A stretch of 64,000 nucleotides of DNA from Azorinus chamasolen (Eukaryota > Mollusca > Bivalvia > Cardiida > Solecurtidae): the NCBI GenBank assembly GCA_963576725.1, contig OY755247.1:16866526-16930525 (forward strand), read 5' to 3'. Position 1 is the stretch's first letter. Each line of letters opens with the position of its first letter. Positions 49,164 through 59,425 of the stretch are shown in pieces. Under the pieces are notes generated by a model that had not been told where the DNA came from, searched no databases, and saw only the letters and a program-made list of their open reading frames with translations. Position numbers and translations under genes: made by a program.

Positions 49164-49384
49164 TTAACCCTTTCCTCCATATAGGCTATTTTTAGATCCA
49201 ACCTCTTTGAATGAATCTACCCCAAAGGAGCATTTACTAGAGAAAAGTAAAATTTTAGAATTTTGTAGTTTGAAACCATTGTGATAAATAGAGCATTTGC
49301 TCCTATAGGAGCAAAATTTTAATGCTCTATTTATCACAATGGTGAAGTGGTTATTACAGAGGCGTAATAATGGAGAAAGGGTTC
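49164..49384 (-). mobile_element. A TTAA element
   Basis: TTAACCCTTTCCTCCATATA to GGAGAAAGGGTTCA. Centre GCTCCTATAGGAGC then AAAATTTTAATGCTC. Confidence 0.85.
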
Positions 49385-49477
49385 AGCAAGAGCCTGACTT
49401 TAAGAATTATGACGGAGAGACACTAATGACTGGTTAGGCAGAATTATTACTTGTTTGTACCAGGGTTTTACATTGCT
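49385..49477. other. unique sequence
   Basis: Short unique gap. Confidence 0.3.
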
Positions 49478-49551
49478 TTAATCCTTTCCTTCATATTAAC
49501 ACATTTTCACTCATTTGCAAACAGAGTAGACCCAGATCAGACAGCTCCTGT
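49478..49551 (+). mobile_element. B left half ending at the hairpin centre
   Basis: TTAATCCTTTCCTTCATATT, GCAAACAGAGTAGACCCAGA, TCAGACAGCTCCTGT, then unrelated sequence. It stops on the central dyad. Confidence 0.75.
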
Positions 49552-49772
49552 CATATCATGTCCATTATGTTAGTATTGCATTGAGACGATATGCCAACAT
49601 GATTCACAAGTATCTATCTCCCTGACATGTAGATTATGAGGTTTACATGAATATTTCCATCGATTTCTACATAATGGCAACTATCAGACATTTATCCTTT
49701 AGCATGTGAGGCAAATATTTGTATGAGGCGTCATTTGTCTATTATCATCAATTTTCAAAGCAGCGTGTTTTT

Positions 49773-49858
49773 TCGATCTCTTTTCAAAAGCATAATCATT
49801 CTTCCATCTCTTTTCAAAAGCATAATCATTCTTCCATCTCTTTTCAAAAGCATAATCA
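49773..49858. repeat. 30 bp tandem repeat, three units
   Basis: CATAATCATTCTTCCATCTC plus TTTTCAAAAG repeated three times. It generates matching repeats in ORFs on both strands. Confidence 0.9.
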
Positions 49859-49862
49859 GCTT

Positions 49863-49936
49863 TCAAGTAGTCTGGATCCTGATGAGCCACTGAGTTGCAT
49901 TTATTTCCTCCTGTCTTGATCTAAACTATTCCCAAA
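49863..49936. mobile_element. F core fragment
   Basis: AGTCTGGATCCTGATGAGCC and CTCCTGTCTTGATCTAAACT around ACTGAGTTGCATTTATTT. Confidence 0.45.
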
Positions 49937-49998
49937 CAATTCTCTTGAATAACACACTAATGGCCAAACAGTATCCCACAAAACTCAAGTTTCCAGTA

Positions 49999-50207
49999 TA
50001 CAGTAAAACCCCACAAAACTGGATGCTAAATTTAGTATAAATATCGGTCTTGGATACAGGTGGCAGCTTAATGCAGGGTGAAAGTCATGCAGAAAGCTCC
50101 TATAGGAGCTTACTGCATGACTTTCATCCTGCATTAAGCAGCCACCTGCCTAAAAGTATCTGAATTCTTCTCTACTAGAATGCTGGTTTGGAGGGGGTTT
50201 TACTGTG
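49999..50207. mobile_element. D3 hairpin element, complete
   Basis: TACAGTAAAACCCCACAAAA to GGGGGTTTTACTGTG. Arms GGTGGCAGCTTAATGCAGGG and CATCCTGCATTAAGCAGCCA around GCTCCTATAGGAGC (50096-50109). Confidence 0.92.
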
Positions 50208-50471
50208 AAAGTTACAAACTTCAAGTACCATGTTTGAAACACTAGCTACTCCTTACCTAAAGCAATGTTTACACAAATGCAGCAGTAGATCGGACAGAAA
50301 ATGTTTCTAAGTACAGCCAGAACTAGCCCAAAAGACAACCAAAACACAAACAGTGCAATTGGGAACAGACATCTAAAGCATATTGAGATGATGTTTGTGA
50401 ATTCCTAATCTATTTCGAAATAAACTAACTCTCATAGCCCATTTTGACATGTAAGCCCTTTACTCCATCAC
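50208..50471. other. unique sequence
   Basis: Nothing recognised. Confidence 0.35.
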
Positions 50472-50703
<232 letters not shown>

Positions 50704-50967
50704 AGAGATCAAAATAATAAAGAGTAAAAAATTGCGGAAACAATTTATCAAACAAACATTTGCTGAATGTGATAAAATGATTAAATACCTATGACACCAC
50801 CTAGAGGCAGTACTGATATCTTACAACACACCTGATATATTGCAGTCTGTAATATAACTTTAACTGTTTTCTGTATGTGCAAAAAAAATGCTAGTTCACA
50901 TGCACTTTCAGCTATCTTATAAAATAACTTGCTGAGTTCACAAAAATTTCATCTGCCATCTTTTACT
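50704..50967. other. unique sequence
   Basis: Nothing recognised. Confidence 0.35.
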
Positions 50968-51203
50968 TTAACCCATACCCTCATTCCCTATATTATTTTT
51001 AGACGCAACCTCTTTGAATACATCTACCGAAAAGGAGCATTAACTAGAGAAAAGGTGTTGTTTTTTTAATTTTGTAGTTTGAAACCATTGTGATAAATAG
51101 AGCATTTGCTCCTATAGGAGCAAATGCTCTATTTATCACAATGGTTTCACAAAGTGATTTTTACAGAGTCGTCAAAAGTCGTTAGTATGAGGGAATGGGT
51201 TAA
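50968..51203 (-). mobile_element. A TTAA element
   Basis: TTAACCCATACCCTCATTCC to GAGGGAATGGGTTAA with GCTCCTATAGGAGC and ACAGAGTCGTCAAAAGTCG. Confidence 0.9.
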
Positions 51204-51329
51204 CACTCCTCAAGCTAATTACTACATGACTGGCATTTGAAAACAGATTGCATCCATTAAAGATGCCACTGAACTCTCAAAATAAAGTTTCTCTGAAAAC
51301 AAATCGGATAAAAACAAATCAGCTAATGT

Positions 51330-51545
51330 TATAACTCTTTTGAATACTGAATTTTCAAAGTGGAATGGTCCGTCATTTTGAAACTATAGAGTCTATTCAG
51401 TATGAAAGGTTGTTATTTGCGACAGGAATTTGAATGACAAACAGTGCAGACCATGATTAGGGGGCTCTCGAAGGAGCCCTTTGATCTGTATCTACTGTAA
51501 CTATTAGCATATGACTACACTCATATCCCATTTTCAAACAGTTAA
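51330..51545 (+). mobile_element. H element
   Basis: TAACTCTTTTGAATACTGAA, AAACAGTGCAGACCATGATT, AGGGGGCTCTCGAAGGAGCC, CTTTGATCTGTATCTACTG. Last TTAA shared with B. Confidence 0.78.
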
Positions 51546-51791
51546 CCCTTTCACTGTTCTGTATTTAGGCCAAATTTCAATATCTACTGAATATTCATTA
51601 ACAAAATAGTTATAAAGAAATATGGGAGGTGACCCATTGTATACATTTTAGAAAGCAAAGAAACAGATCTATCAAATTCTATAAGCAAACATAGCAGACC
51701 CTGATCAGATGGCTCCTCTAGGAGCTGTCTGATCTGGGTCTATTCTGTTTGCAAATGCGTGAAAACACGTTTATATGAAGGAAAGGGTTAA
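51542..51791 (-). mobile_element. B TTAA element, full length
   Basis: 250 bp, TTAACCCTTTCACTGTTCTG to GAAGGAAAGGGTTAA, core GATGGCTCCTCTAGGAGCTG. Confidence 0.92.
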
Positions 51792-52008
51792 AACTGAAAC
51801 TGCCATACAACAGTTTTCACAACATTAACTTTTTGCTTCTAATCTATGATTATCTATGCAAACAGTTTGTTGTGATTATAATTTTTGTTATCGAAAAGGA
51901 AGAAAATTCAAAAGTAAACCGAGCAGCTGACAAAAAATGGCAATGAAATAATTCATAACTGTCAGCTTAGTCTTGAAGTTAACCCTAGCATAATTATGAA
52001 CACAGGAA
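51792..52008. other. unique sequence with F-like text
   Basis: GATTATCTATGCAAACAGTT near 51847 resembles the entry to F cores, but no second arm follows. Confidence 0.35.
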
Positions 52009-52235
52009 TTAACCCTTTCCCTCATATAAACACATTTTCATGCATTTGCAAACAGAGCAGACCCAGATCAGATGGCTCCTATAGGAGCCACCTGATCAGG
52101 GTCTGCTCTGTTTGCTTATGAAATAATTGTTTTTACAATTACCAAAAAATTGCCATTATAGAAATTCATGACATGAATATTGAACAGGGAAACAGAGTAG
52201 AACCAGATCAGACTGCTCAAGTAGTAAAGGCTTAA
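52009..52235 (+). mobile_element. B/B3 mosaic
   Basis: TTAACCCTTTCCCTCATATA, core GATGGCTCCTATAGGAGCCA, short B3 tail GACATGAATATTGAACAGGG, then an extra B arm (AACAGAGTAGAACCAGATCA, GACTGCTC) and AAAGGCTTAA. Confidence 0.75.
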
Positions 52236-52467
52236 CCCTTACAACGTTAAGTTTTCAAATGGACAATTCCAAAATTAAAACAGGTCAAGCTTATGAAGAA
52301 TATTTAAGGTTTTTTTTTTATAAAGAATAGTGTAACATGACAAACAGTGCAAACCCTGATGAGAGGGCTCTAGGAGCCCTCTCATCTGGGTCTACACTGT
52401 TTGTCATCTGGGTCTACACTGTTTGCAAGGAACATTAGTGACTCGTGTCCCGCACTGTATAAGTTAA
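52232..52467 (+). mobile_element. C TTAA element with 22 bp duplication
   Basis: TTAACCCTTACAACGTTAAG to CGCACTGTATAAGTTAA. The return arm piece TCATCTGGGTCTACACTG (with TTTG) occurs twice in tandem. Centre GGGCTCTAGGAGCCC. Confidence 0.85.
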
Positions 52468-52983
52468 CATAAACAGCTTAGTCCATCCAGTCCTCGCTAC
52501 TTTCAGTATCTGAACTTTAGTACCATGTTGTAATTGAAGGGTTGAATGCCTTCTCTTTTTCAGATGAAATACATCATTCTTGTATCTTGCTGGGCTACAA
52601 AAATTGTTCATTCCTTTAGTAAGCTGAAATGCTGTCCTTGTAAAAACATTTTGTATGCTTCAAGACTGGAAAAAGATACTTCTGAATTATAACATAATTA
52701 ACAACCAAATTGTAAGATTGTTTAGATTCTGAAGAAATGTATGTTGCTCTGCATCTGATCTGGTTCAAAACTGTTTAATAAAGTTGTCAAATATATGCTT
52801 AAAGCATAATAATGTAGGGTAACAAAAATAAAATCCCTTGCAAAGTCAACAATGGCACATTCCAACCTCTAAACAACCGATAACCATGGAAAGTAACTGG
52901 GCGTCCCTCATCCAATTATCCCATGCCTGAATACCACAACTGCCCTGAATCTATTTTAACTCCTCTTGTGACAAAAAAATAAT
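52468..52983. other. mostly unique sequence
   Basis: F-like scrap CTGATCTGGTTCAAAACTG near 52756. No exon supported. Confidence 0.4.
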
Positions 52984-53125
52984 CTCTGCCTAATCTCCGA
53001 ATTGCTGAACTTTTCGTCGACTTCCAGTTTGTTCAATGTTTTGAGAAACTATTGATCGAGTGTCAAACAGCTTGGATCCTGATGAGATGGGGGCTTCTCA
53101 TCCCTGGACCCAAGCTGTTTGCAAA
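52984..53125. mobile_element. F2-type element
   Basis: CTGCCTAATCTCCGAATTGC, TTTTCGTCGACTTCCAG, core AGCTTGGATCCTGATGAGAT, GGGGGCTTCTCATCCCTGG, ACCCAAGCTGTTTGC. Confidence 0.55.
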
Positions 53126-53143
53126 TGCCAACCCCAAGAATGC

Positions 53144-53393
53144 TTAACCCTTTCCCTCATATAAACATGTGTTCACCCATTTGCAAACAGAGTATACCAT
53201 GATCAGTCAGCTCCTAGAGGAGCCGTCTGATCAGGGTCTACTCTGTTTGCTAATAGAATTTAATAGATCTGTTTCTTTGCTTCCTAAAATGTCTAGAATG
53301 TTCTACCGTCCATATTTCTTTATAACTACTTTGTTAATGAATAATCACTAGGTATTGAAATTTGGCCTAAATACAGAACAGGGAAAGGGTTAA
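53144..53393 (+). mobile_element. B TTAA element, full length
   Basis: 250 bp, TTAACCCTTTCCCTCATATA to CAGGGAAAGGGTTAA. Core CAGTCAGCTCCTAGAGGAGC. Confidence 0.92.
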
Positions 53394-53646
53394 CCTTTTC
53401 CCTCATACATATTCATGCAAGATAAAATAATATCATGACTGTTTCTAAACTGAATTTTAATAGCAGTAAATATATTATGCACACATGATATTTTGATACT
53501 GGATTAAACTGTAGAATCAGGACTATAATATTTTCATACACAAACAGGGCAGACCCTGATCAGACAGCTCCTGTAGGAGCTGTCTGATCAGGGTCTACTC
53601 TGTTTGCAAATGAATGACAACATGTTTATACGAAGGAATGGGTTAA
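53390..53646 (-). mobile_element. B2 TTAA element
   Basis: TTAACCTTTTCCCTCATACA, core ACCCTGATCAGACAGCTCCT, GTAGGAGCTGTCTGATCAGG, end GAAGGAATGGGTTAA. Both arms carry CCTGAT here, so the usual polar mismatch is missing. Confidence 0.85.
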
Positions 53647-53892
53647 CATGAGAAGGGTTCAATTTCCATCACACCAATTCATTGTAAGTACTCAGAGCAT
53701 GAAAAATCAGCACAGCTAGTATAAGATGCAATTTATCCGCTCATATTCCCACAAATCCATACAAAAAATCCTCCGGCCTGGGAGTAACAAAGAGACAAAT
53801 TACCATGTCGTCCCGGCTAGTATGAACACCGCAATCCTTTGGGCGACCTATACATTTTCAGTAAAACCACTTACTGATTAAACAGAGAAGTC

Positions 53893-54108
53893 TTAACCCC
53901 CCTTTCCCTGTTGAATACTTATGTCAGAAATAATGACATAATGAATAATTATTAGCTGCATTTTTATAACTGCATAATTATGTACGTAAGATTTTTGGCA
54001 ATGGTAGATACTGTGGAGCCAGATCTATTATAATTTCAGAAATAAACAGATCAGACAGCTCCTATAGGTGCTGTCTGATTCTGGTATTCTCATAAGGACA
54101 TAAATATG
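53893..54108 (-). mobile_element. B3 TTAA element cut by D
   Basis: TTAACCCCCCTTTCCCTGTT, AATGACATAATGAATAATTA, AGACAGCTCCTATAGGTGCT, GTCTGATTCTGGTATTCTC, then D at TACAGTAG. Confidence 0.75.
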
Positions 54109-54312
54109 TACAGTAGAACCTGTCTTAAGCAACCATCGAAATTAGATCTAATTATGGGTCTGTAAGGCAGGTGGTAGCTTAATGCAGGTCAAACGTAATG
54201 TAGAAGGCTCCTATAGGAGCTTTCTGTATTCTTTTTGCCCTTCTTTAAGTAACCACCTGCTTTGTAAGACTGTTGAATAAATGAATGGTCGCTTAAAACA
54301 GGTTCTACTGTA
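54109..54312. mobile_element. D hairpin element, complete
   Basis: TACAGTAGAACCTGTCTTAA to ACAGGTTCTACTGTA, arms around GGCTCCTATAGGAGCTTT. The TA right of it continues TATGATC, possibly the interrupted B3 end. Confidence 0.9.
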
Positions 54313-54340
54313 TATGATCAACATAACTGCATGAATGTTA

Positions 54341-54597
54341 TTTGAAAAGCAAACAGAGCAGACCCTGATCAGAAGGATCCTACAGGATTAAAGGCTTCTC
54401 AATCAGGGTCCATGCTTATAAAACTTTTAGTTGAGTCTGAGAACGTTCTCAAGCATTTGATTGGTCAGATTTGAGCCTTTGGCTCAAATCTGACCAATCA
54501 AAAGCTTGCGAACTCAAATCTGACCAATCAAAAGCCTGAGAACGAAACTCAGACTCAACTAAAAGCTTTATAAGCATGGACACTGGTAAAGGGTTAA
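54341..54597 (-). mobile_element. B2 inner part carrying hairpin K
   Basis: AAAGCAAACAGAGCAGACCC, TGATCAGAAGGATCCTACAG, GCTTCTCAATCAGG, then K, then CACTGGTAAAGGGTTAA. K replaces the return arm. Confidence 0.6.
54408..54581. repeat. hairpin K with CCAAT boxes, copy 1
   Basis: Long inverted repeat from GTCCATGCTTATAAAAC to GCTTTATAAGCATGGAC. Inner arms are TGATTGGTCAGATTTGAGCC and GGCTCAAATCTGACCAATCA with only TTT between. CTCAAATCTGACCAATCAAA is duplicated on the right side. Each arm has a CCAAT/ATTGG pentamer. Confidence 0.85.
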
Positions 54598-54844
54598 CCT
54601 CTTTACTCCATACATACGCCTTTCTATCCCTTTGCAAACAGAGTAGACCCAGATCAGACAGCTACTATTGGAGCCATCTGACCAGAGTCTGCTCCGTTTG
54701 CATTTGAAATAACATAGATATGATTTTACAGTTTCTACAATGAAAAAGCATTCTTATGTTCAGGTGCCATTATAAAAAAATAATCTAATTAATATGCATG
54801 ATGTAAATATTTCTTGAATGATTATTCATGGAGTAAAGGGTTAA
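54594..54844 (+). mobile_element. B2 TTAA element
   Basis: TTAACCTCTTTACTCCATAC to CATGGAGTAAAGGGTTAA. Core CAGATCAGACAGCTACTATT, GGAGCCATCTGACCAGAGTC. Confidence 0.88.
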
Positions 54845-55296
54845 AGCTTCTATTTTCTGGTCACTTCGGATAGGGATTTACTGTACTCGGATGAAAAACA
54901 TCTCCACCAAATCTTTGCAGTTCAGATCTGTACCTGCAAGTTATTTCTCTCTCTCTGTGCACACACTATTGTGATATTCTGTACAAAACCATAAGTGTCA
55001 GCAATGATCTACATGAAATCCAGTTACTTCGTGTTTCATTTGGACTACAACAGAAGACATCTTTTTAGGTACATATAACTTACTTGTTAATCCGAAAGAT
55101 ATTCCTCTATGCTTTGTGCATAGAAACTCCCTAACAAAACACTCTTGTTTGTGTCTTCTGTCTTTTTTTTCCTCCAGCATGTTTAATTCTGGCATGAGTC
55201 AAACATCAAAAGACAGTTTCACAAACACACCTGCAATTTAACATGAACATCTCCGAGTCTTTCATTTGACAAGATATTTAATTGTGGCCTGTAACA
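54845..55296. other. mostly unique sequence
   Basis: A D right end remnant (TAGGGATTTACTGTA) at 54872-54886. The minus ORF at 54998-55195 lacks splice support. Confidence 0.4.
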
Positions 55297-55505
55297 CACA
55301 GTACAACCAGCCTATAGCGACAATATAATGACTATAAATGCCGTTCTAAAAGAGCAGGCAGTAGCTAAATGTGGGATAAAAGTAATGCAGAAAGCTCCCC
55401 AAGGAGCTTTCTGCATAACTTTCATCCTGCATTAAGCTACCACATATCATAAATCCCCATAATTAAAGTTACTTTCATTGGTCGCTATAGACAGGTTGTA
55501 CTGTA
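55297..55505. mobile_element. D hairpin element
   Basis: ACAGTACAACCAGCCTATAG to GACAGGTTGTACTGTA, arms GCAGGCAGTAGCTAAATGTG and CCTGCATTAAGCTACCACAT around AGCTCCCCAAGGAGCT. Confidence 0.88.
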
Positions 55506-55666
55506 TTTTTTTTATTCCGTTCACACGATATCAAATGCGGGACCCAGTGTCGTCCTGTATTGCCGAACAGCGGTACAGCATGTAAAATACACTGTACAGT
55601 TTTTGTCATTTGTTTCGGACAAAGTTTTGTAAAGGCCCATTGGCTACAAAATGAGACAGGTATCCT

Positions 55667-55871
55667 TTAACCCTAACAGAGTGGGACACACATCACTGCT
55701 GTCCTTTGCAAACAGTGTAGACCCAGATGTCTAGGAGACCTCTCATCAGGGTCTGCACTGTTTGTAATGTTGCATTTTTTCTTTCGAAAAAGTCCCTAAA
55801 TATTCACCATAAGCTTGACCTGTTTGAATTTTGGAATAATCCATTTGAAAATTCAGCGTTGTAAGGGTTAA
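55667..55871 (-). mobile_element. C TTAA element
   Basis: TTAACCCTAACAGAGTGGGA to GCGTTGTAAGGGTTAA. First arm shortened (GTAGACCCAGATGTCTAGGA). Confidence 0.85.
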
Positions 55872-56063
55872 CACTTAAATGTGGAAAATAAGTGTACTGC
55901 CATTTGCAAACTGGTATACACCCATACCAGAAGGGCAACTAGTGGAGCCCTCTCATCGGGGTCTGCACTGTTAGTCTTTAAATACCTTATCGCGCAATTA
56001 TACCCTTTCCTACTGAATGGACTCTACAGTTAAACAGTGACTGGCCCATTCCACTTTGAATAC
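55868..56063 (-). mobile_element. H TTAA element, right end worn
   Basis: TTAACACTTAAATGTGGAAA, TTGCAAACTGGTATACACCC, GTGGAGCCCTCTCATCGGGG, GACTGGCCCATTCCACTTTG. Confidence 0.65.
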
Positions 56064-56139
56064 ATGTGACAGGAAAACCTTTAATGTTTCTAAACATTAA
56101 GCAACATGAAGCTGTCAGCTACATTAGCGAAGTAGACCA

Positions 56140-56267
56140 TTAACCCTGTACATGCTCAAATTTCAGAGTGGAATAGCCCATCAGTGTTTAACTAAAGAAT
56201 CCACTCAAAATTGAAAGGTCGACCCTCATTATTTTTTACATGAATATTAAAACAGGGAAAGGGTTAA
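56140..56267 (+). mobile_element. H/B3 chimera without hairpin
   Basis: H left end (TTAACCCTGTACATGCTCAA, GAGTGGAATAGCCCATCAG) joins a B3 right end (TCATTATTTTTTACATGAAT, AACAGGGAAAGGGTTAA). TTAA ends kept, core absent. Confidence 0.65.
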
Positions 56268-56372
56268 ACTAGCTAGAGCTGTTTGAGTGGCTTACAGTAC
56301 AGATCCTGATCCTCTAGAACAAATTAACTGGCATTGGTAATGAAAGGGGAGTCTACAGAGGGGAGACTACTG

Positions 56373-56621
56373 CTAACGCTTTCCTTCGCTTTTTCATGCA
56401 TTTGCAAACAGAGTAGACCCAGATCAGACGGCTCCTATAGGAGCCGTCTGATCAGGGTCTGCTCTGTTTGCTAATGGAATGTGATAGTTCTGTTTCTTTA
56501 CTTTCTTTCTTTTAACTTTCTAAAATGACTACAATGTTCACTACCTGCCACATTTCATTTGACCATGAATATTCAGAAGGTATTGAAATTTGGAATAAAT
56601 ATAGAACAAGGAAATGATTAC
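56373..56621 (+). mobile_element. B element
   Basis: CTAACGCTTTCCTTCGC, clean core GACGGCTCCTATAGGAGCCG, CATGAATATTCAGAAGGTAT, worn end AACAAGGAAATGATTA. CTTTCTTTCTTTTAACTTTC is a small local expansion. Confidence 0.85.
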
Positions 56622-56704
56622 GCATGGGCTACTGATCCACCTTTCAATGTAATCTATCAAAACAGACTCTGAAAAATTAATATCAGCACAAACTCTAACC
56701 ATCT

Positions 56705-56916
56705 GTAAAGTAGAACCCCTCTAATGCGACCACTTAATGAATAAACATGGATGTCTTTATAAGCAGGTGGTTGCTTAATGCAGGACAAAAGTAATGCAGA
56801 AAGCTCCTCTAGGAGCTTTCTGCATTACTTTTGTCCTGCATTAAGCTACCACCTGCATCTAGCACCCAGAATTATACACCTCTTTTAGGTGGTCACATTA
56901 GCGGGGTTTTACTGTA
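56705..56916. mobile_element. D hairpin element, complete
   Basis: TAAAGTAGAACCCCTCTAAT to GCGGGGTTTTACTGTA. Near-perfect arms from GCAGGTGGTTGCTTAATGC to GCATTAAGCTACCACCTGC around AGCTCCTCTAGGAGCT. Confidence 0.92.
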
Positions 56917-56930
56917 CTTTCAAGAACTGA

Positions 56931-57008
56931 GAGGCAAACAGGTTGGACCCTGATAAGACCAAGAAGTACTGTACATCTTATCCTGACCCAGGCTGTTTGC
57001 GAAAGTCT
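56931..57008. mobile_element. F core
   Basis: AACAGGTTGGACCCTGATAA, GACCAAGAAGTACTG, CATCTTATCCTGACCCAGGC. Confidence 0.5.
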
Positions 57009-57350
57009 TGTCAAGTCGCAATTAGTGGCAGGATGTCAAGCTAACAGCTTCAACTTGCCCTATAGCCTTTGTGTATACCCCTTTTGCTTGTTCTCCTTGA
57101 AATACAATGCCTTTCTCAATGAAATTCCATTGAATACTAGCGAAAAAGAGAATGAGACTTTACCCCACAAAAGTGCATGCCATTTTCACATGGGTGATAT
57201 TTTTTCAGAAAATACAATACTTAACAGTTCAAATTTCTACAATGCATCAGTTTCTGATTTCAACCCCCATCTCTCATCCCTCTGGCAAATCAGTGTTGCA
57301 TAAAATCTGTTACCATTAGTCAAAATATTTCAAATTCAAATGTAACACAG
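57009..57350. other. unique sequence with an open plus frame
   Basis: A 92-codon ORF at 57025-57303 (starts MAGCQANSFNLPYSLCVYPF) is the longest non-repeat ORF in its surroundings. No homology is recognised and no splice sites flank it; chance is likely. Confidence 0.35.
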
Positions 57351-57440
57351 TGTCAAAAACAGTTTTGGCCCTGATAACACCCTGGGCTGCTGAATAATTT
57401 ACCATTTCATCTGGATGCAAGCTGTTTGATAAGGCTATCA
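57351..57440. mobile_element. F core
   Basis: AAACAGTTTTGGCCCTGATA, ACCCTGGGCTGCTGAATAAT, TTCATCTGGATGCAAGCTGT. Confidence 0.5.
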
Positions 57441-57597
57441 AAACAACCACACCAATAAAAAGTTTAGCAAATAATTAACATACCTATTAAGCTTCAATGG
57501 TCATTTCCACCAAACGGCCACCAATGTTAAGAAACACTATCAAATTCTCCTGTAGCTTATCCAACAAGTTGTTACCATAGAAATATTGTCTAATTGA

Positions 57598-57843
57598 TTA
57601 AGCCCCTTTCCCTGTTGAATATTCATGTAAAGAATATAACTATTAAAGAATATTAATTAGATTGTTTTTTATAATGGCATATGAACACAGAACATTCAGA
57701 CCGAAACTGTAGAATCAGATCTATATCATACAATAAGCAAACAGAGCAGACCCTGATCAGAATGCTCCTATAGGAGCCGTCTGATCTGGGTCTACTCTGT
57801 TTGCAAATGCATCAAAATGCGAGTATAAGAAGGAAAGGGTTAA
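57598..57843 (-). mobile_element. B2 TTAA element
   Basis: TTAAGCCCCTTTCCCTGTTG, core GATCAGAATGCTCCTATAGG, AGCCGTCTGATCTGGGTCTA, end GAAGGAAAGGGTTAA. Confidence 0.88.
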
Positions 57844-58097
57844 GCACCCGTGTGTGTTATCATTACAGGTTCTTCTGTATAGCCTGAGCCAGAGACACAA
57901 CCCATGATATGACAAAGCCCATGATACCCAAACAGTTCAATAAAATAACCATTCTTTCACCTACTTATCCGTTTAAGATTCCTCCATTCAAACAACCACC
58001 TTTATCACTATGCACACTAATAAAAGTTGTTTGCTAAAATTGTTGTCGGCTTAAATTCTCAAAGTAAATTTTCCTTTCATTTCTCTTCAGTTAAACA
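57844..58097. other. unique sequence
   Basis: Nothing recognised. Confidence 0.35.
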
Positions 58098-58180
58098 GTC
58101 AGCGTATGAAACAATTTTGATCCTGATAAAGTAACAAGTTACTAAGTATCTAATCTGGATCCAAACAAATTCGCAGCAAG
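58098..58180. mobile_element. F core
   Basis: GAAACAATTTTGATCCTGAT, dyad AGTAACAAGTTACT, ATCTAATCTGGATCCAAAC. Confidence 0.5.
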
Positions 58181-58457
58181 CAAGCAAAGAGTTATCATGG
58201 ATACACAGTTATGTTCAATTGTTACTAAAAGTAGGCTAAGCCAGCCACAATTGTCTTCTAAATTCATCCTTCTATTTTCATTCAAAATAAAGTGTGTCAG
58301 TTAACTTGGTCTGTGATGGAACATCCAATTACTTATAGTCTTATCTGTATGGAAATGGTTTACATATTTGATCTACCGTAGTGTCTTCATCTGCAATAAA
58401 AACCTTTAACTGATTTTGTCTTCCTTTTGTGAAAACTTTTCTATTCAAGCATCAAAT
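58181..58457. other. unique sequence
   Basis: Nothing recognised. Confidence 0.35.
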
Positions 58458-58706
58458 ATTAGTCCTTTACTCTATAAATACGCCTTTCTACGCCTTCACA
58501 AACCGAGTAGACCCAGATCAGACAGCTCCTGTAGGAGCTGTCTGATCAGGGTCTACTCTGTTTGTGTATGAAATAATATATATGATTTTACAGTTTCTGC
58601 CCTGGTGTGCATGTGTTACAATATTCATAATATTCATATACAATATTCTAATCAATATTCATAATGGCATTATTACTTCACATAAATAATCATAGGGTAA
58701 AGAATG
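58458..58706 (+). mobile_element. B2 element
   Basis: TTAGTCCTTTACTCTATAAA, core GATCAGACAGCTCCTGTAGG, AGCTGTCTGATCAGGGTCTA, right end with expanded ATATTCATAATATTCATA. Confidence 0.82.
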
Positions 58707-58719
58707 AATATCTATGAGA

Positions 58720-58883
58720 ATAATTTATAATGGCATCATGAACTATTGAAGTTTTTACCATGAAAAAAAAAAGTGCAATAAGATCTGTATTATTTCACAA
58801 GCAAACTGAGCCGATCTTGATCAGATGGCTCCTAACGGAGTTGTCTGATCAGGGTCTTTCCTGTTTGCAAAGGTGTCAAACAG
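58720..58883 (-). mobile_element. B2 element, end replaced
   Basis: TTTATAATGGCATCATGAAC, GCAAACTGAGCCGATCTTGA, TCAGATGGCTCCTAACGGAG, TTGTCTGATCAGGGTC, CTGTTTGCAAAGGTGTC, then foreign sequence. Confidence 0.65.
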
Positions 58884-59130
58884 TGTTTGGTTTGATCTTT
58901 ATCGGGTTTTACGTTGTTTTAACAGTATTTCTGTCACATCAAGATGTCCAGCTAATAACAGGTGGAGGAAGACCCCAGGGGTTATTCTGTGCACAGAATA
59001 AATTGCACTGTTTTGTACACAGAAGAACATCCAGGAAGAACCATCGACCTACCGCAAGCCAGCTGGAAGGCTTCCTCACATGAAAAATCCAAATACCTAG
59101 ACCGGCCGGGACTAAAACAGTGTCTCCATG
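58884..59130 (+). repeat. foreign segment, probable dispersed repeat
   Basis: Contains GGTTTTACGTTGTTTTAACA, GGTGGAGGAAGACCCCAGGG, AACCATCGACCTACCGCAAG and CCAGCTGGAAGGCTTCCTCA. This resembles text dispersed in other molluscan and marine invertebrate genomes, from memory only. The three overlapping ORFs across it have no known domain. Confidence 0.4.
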
Positions 59131-59425
59131 AGGTTTGCAAACAGACAACTCCTGTAGGAGTTTGTTCTCAAGCTTTTGATTGGTCAGATTTGAGCCTTTG
59201 GCTCAAATCTGACCAATCAAAAACTCGAGAACAAACTCAGACTAAACTAAAAAGTTTTATAAGCACAGATACTGATCTGGGTCTGCTCATTGGCTTATGG
59301 AATAGAACAGATCTGATTGTATAGTTTCTACCATGACCAACATGTACTGTGTTATAAAAATCCATCTAATTTATATTCATGATCTCATAATTTCTTACGT
59401 GAATATTCATGGAGTAAAGGGTTAA
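59130..59425 (+). mobile_element. B2 TTAA element carrying hairpin K
   Basis: GAGGTTTGCAAACAGACAAC, TCCTGTAGGAG, then K, then ACTGATCTGGGTCTGCTCAT, TGGCTTATGGAATAGAAC and GGAGTAAAGGGTTAA. K sits just after the dyad, where the return arm should begin. Confidence 0.75.
59161..59240. repeat. hairpin K with CCAAT boxes, copy 2
   Basis: TTTGTTCTCAAGCTTTTGAT, TGGTCAGATTTGAGCC / GGCTCAAATCTGACCA, ATCAAAAACTCGAGAACAAA. Same inner arms as copy 1. CTCAGACTAAACTAAAAAG and TTTTATAAGCAC follow on the right only. Confidence 0.85.

Noticed and set aside
52540..52640. Plus-strand exon after TTTTTCAG at ~52563
   Set aside because: Stop codons occur early and no donor matches.
57025..57303. 92-codon ORF as a gene
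   Set aside because: No recognisable family, no splice signals and chance is plausible in this much sequence.
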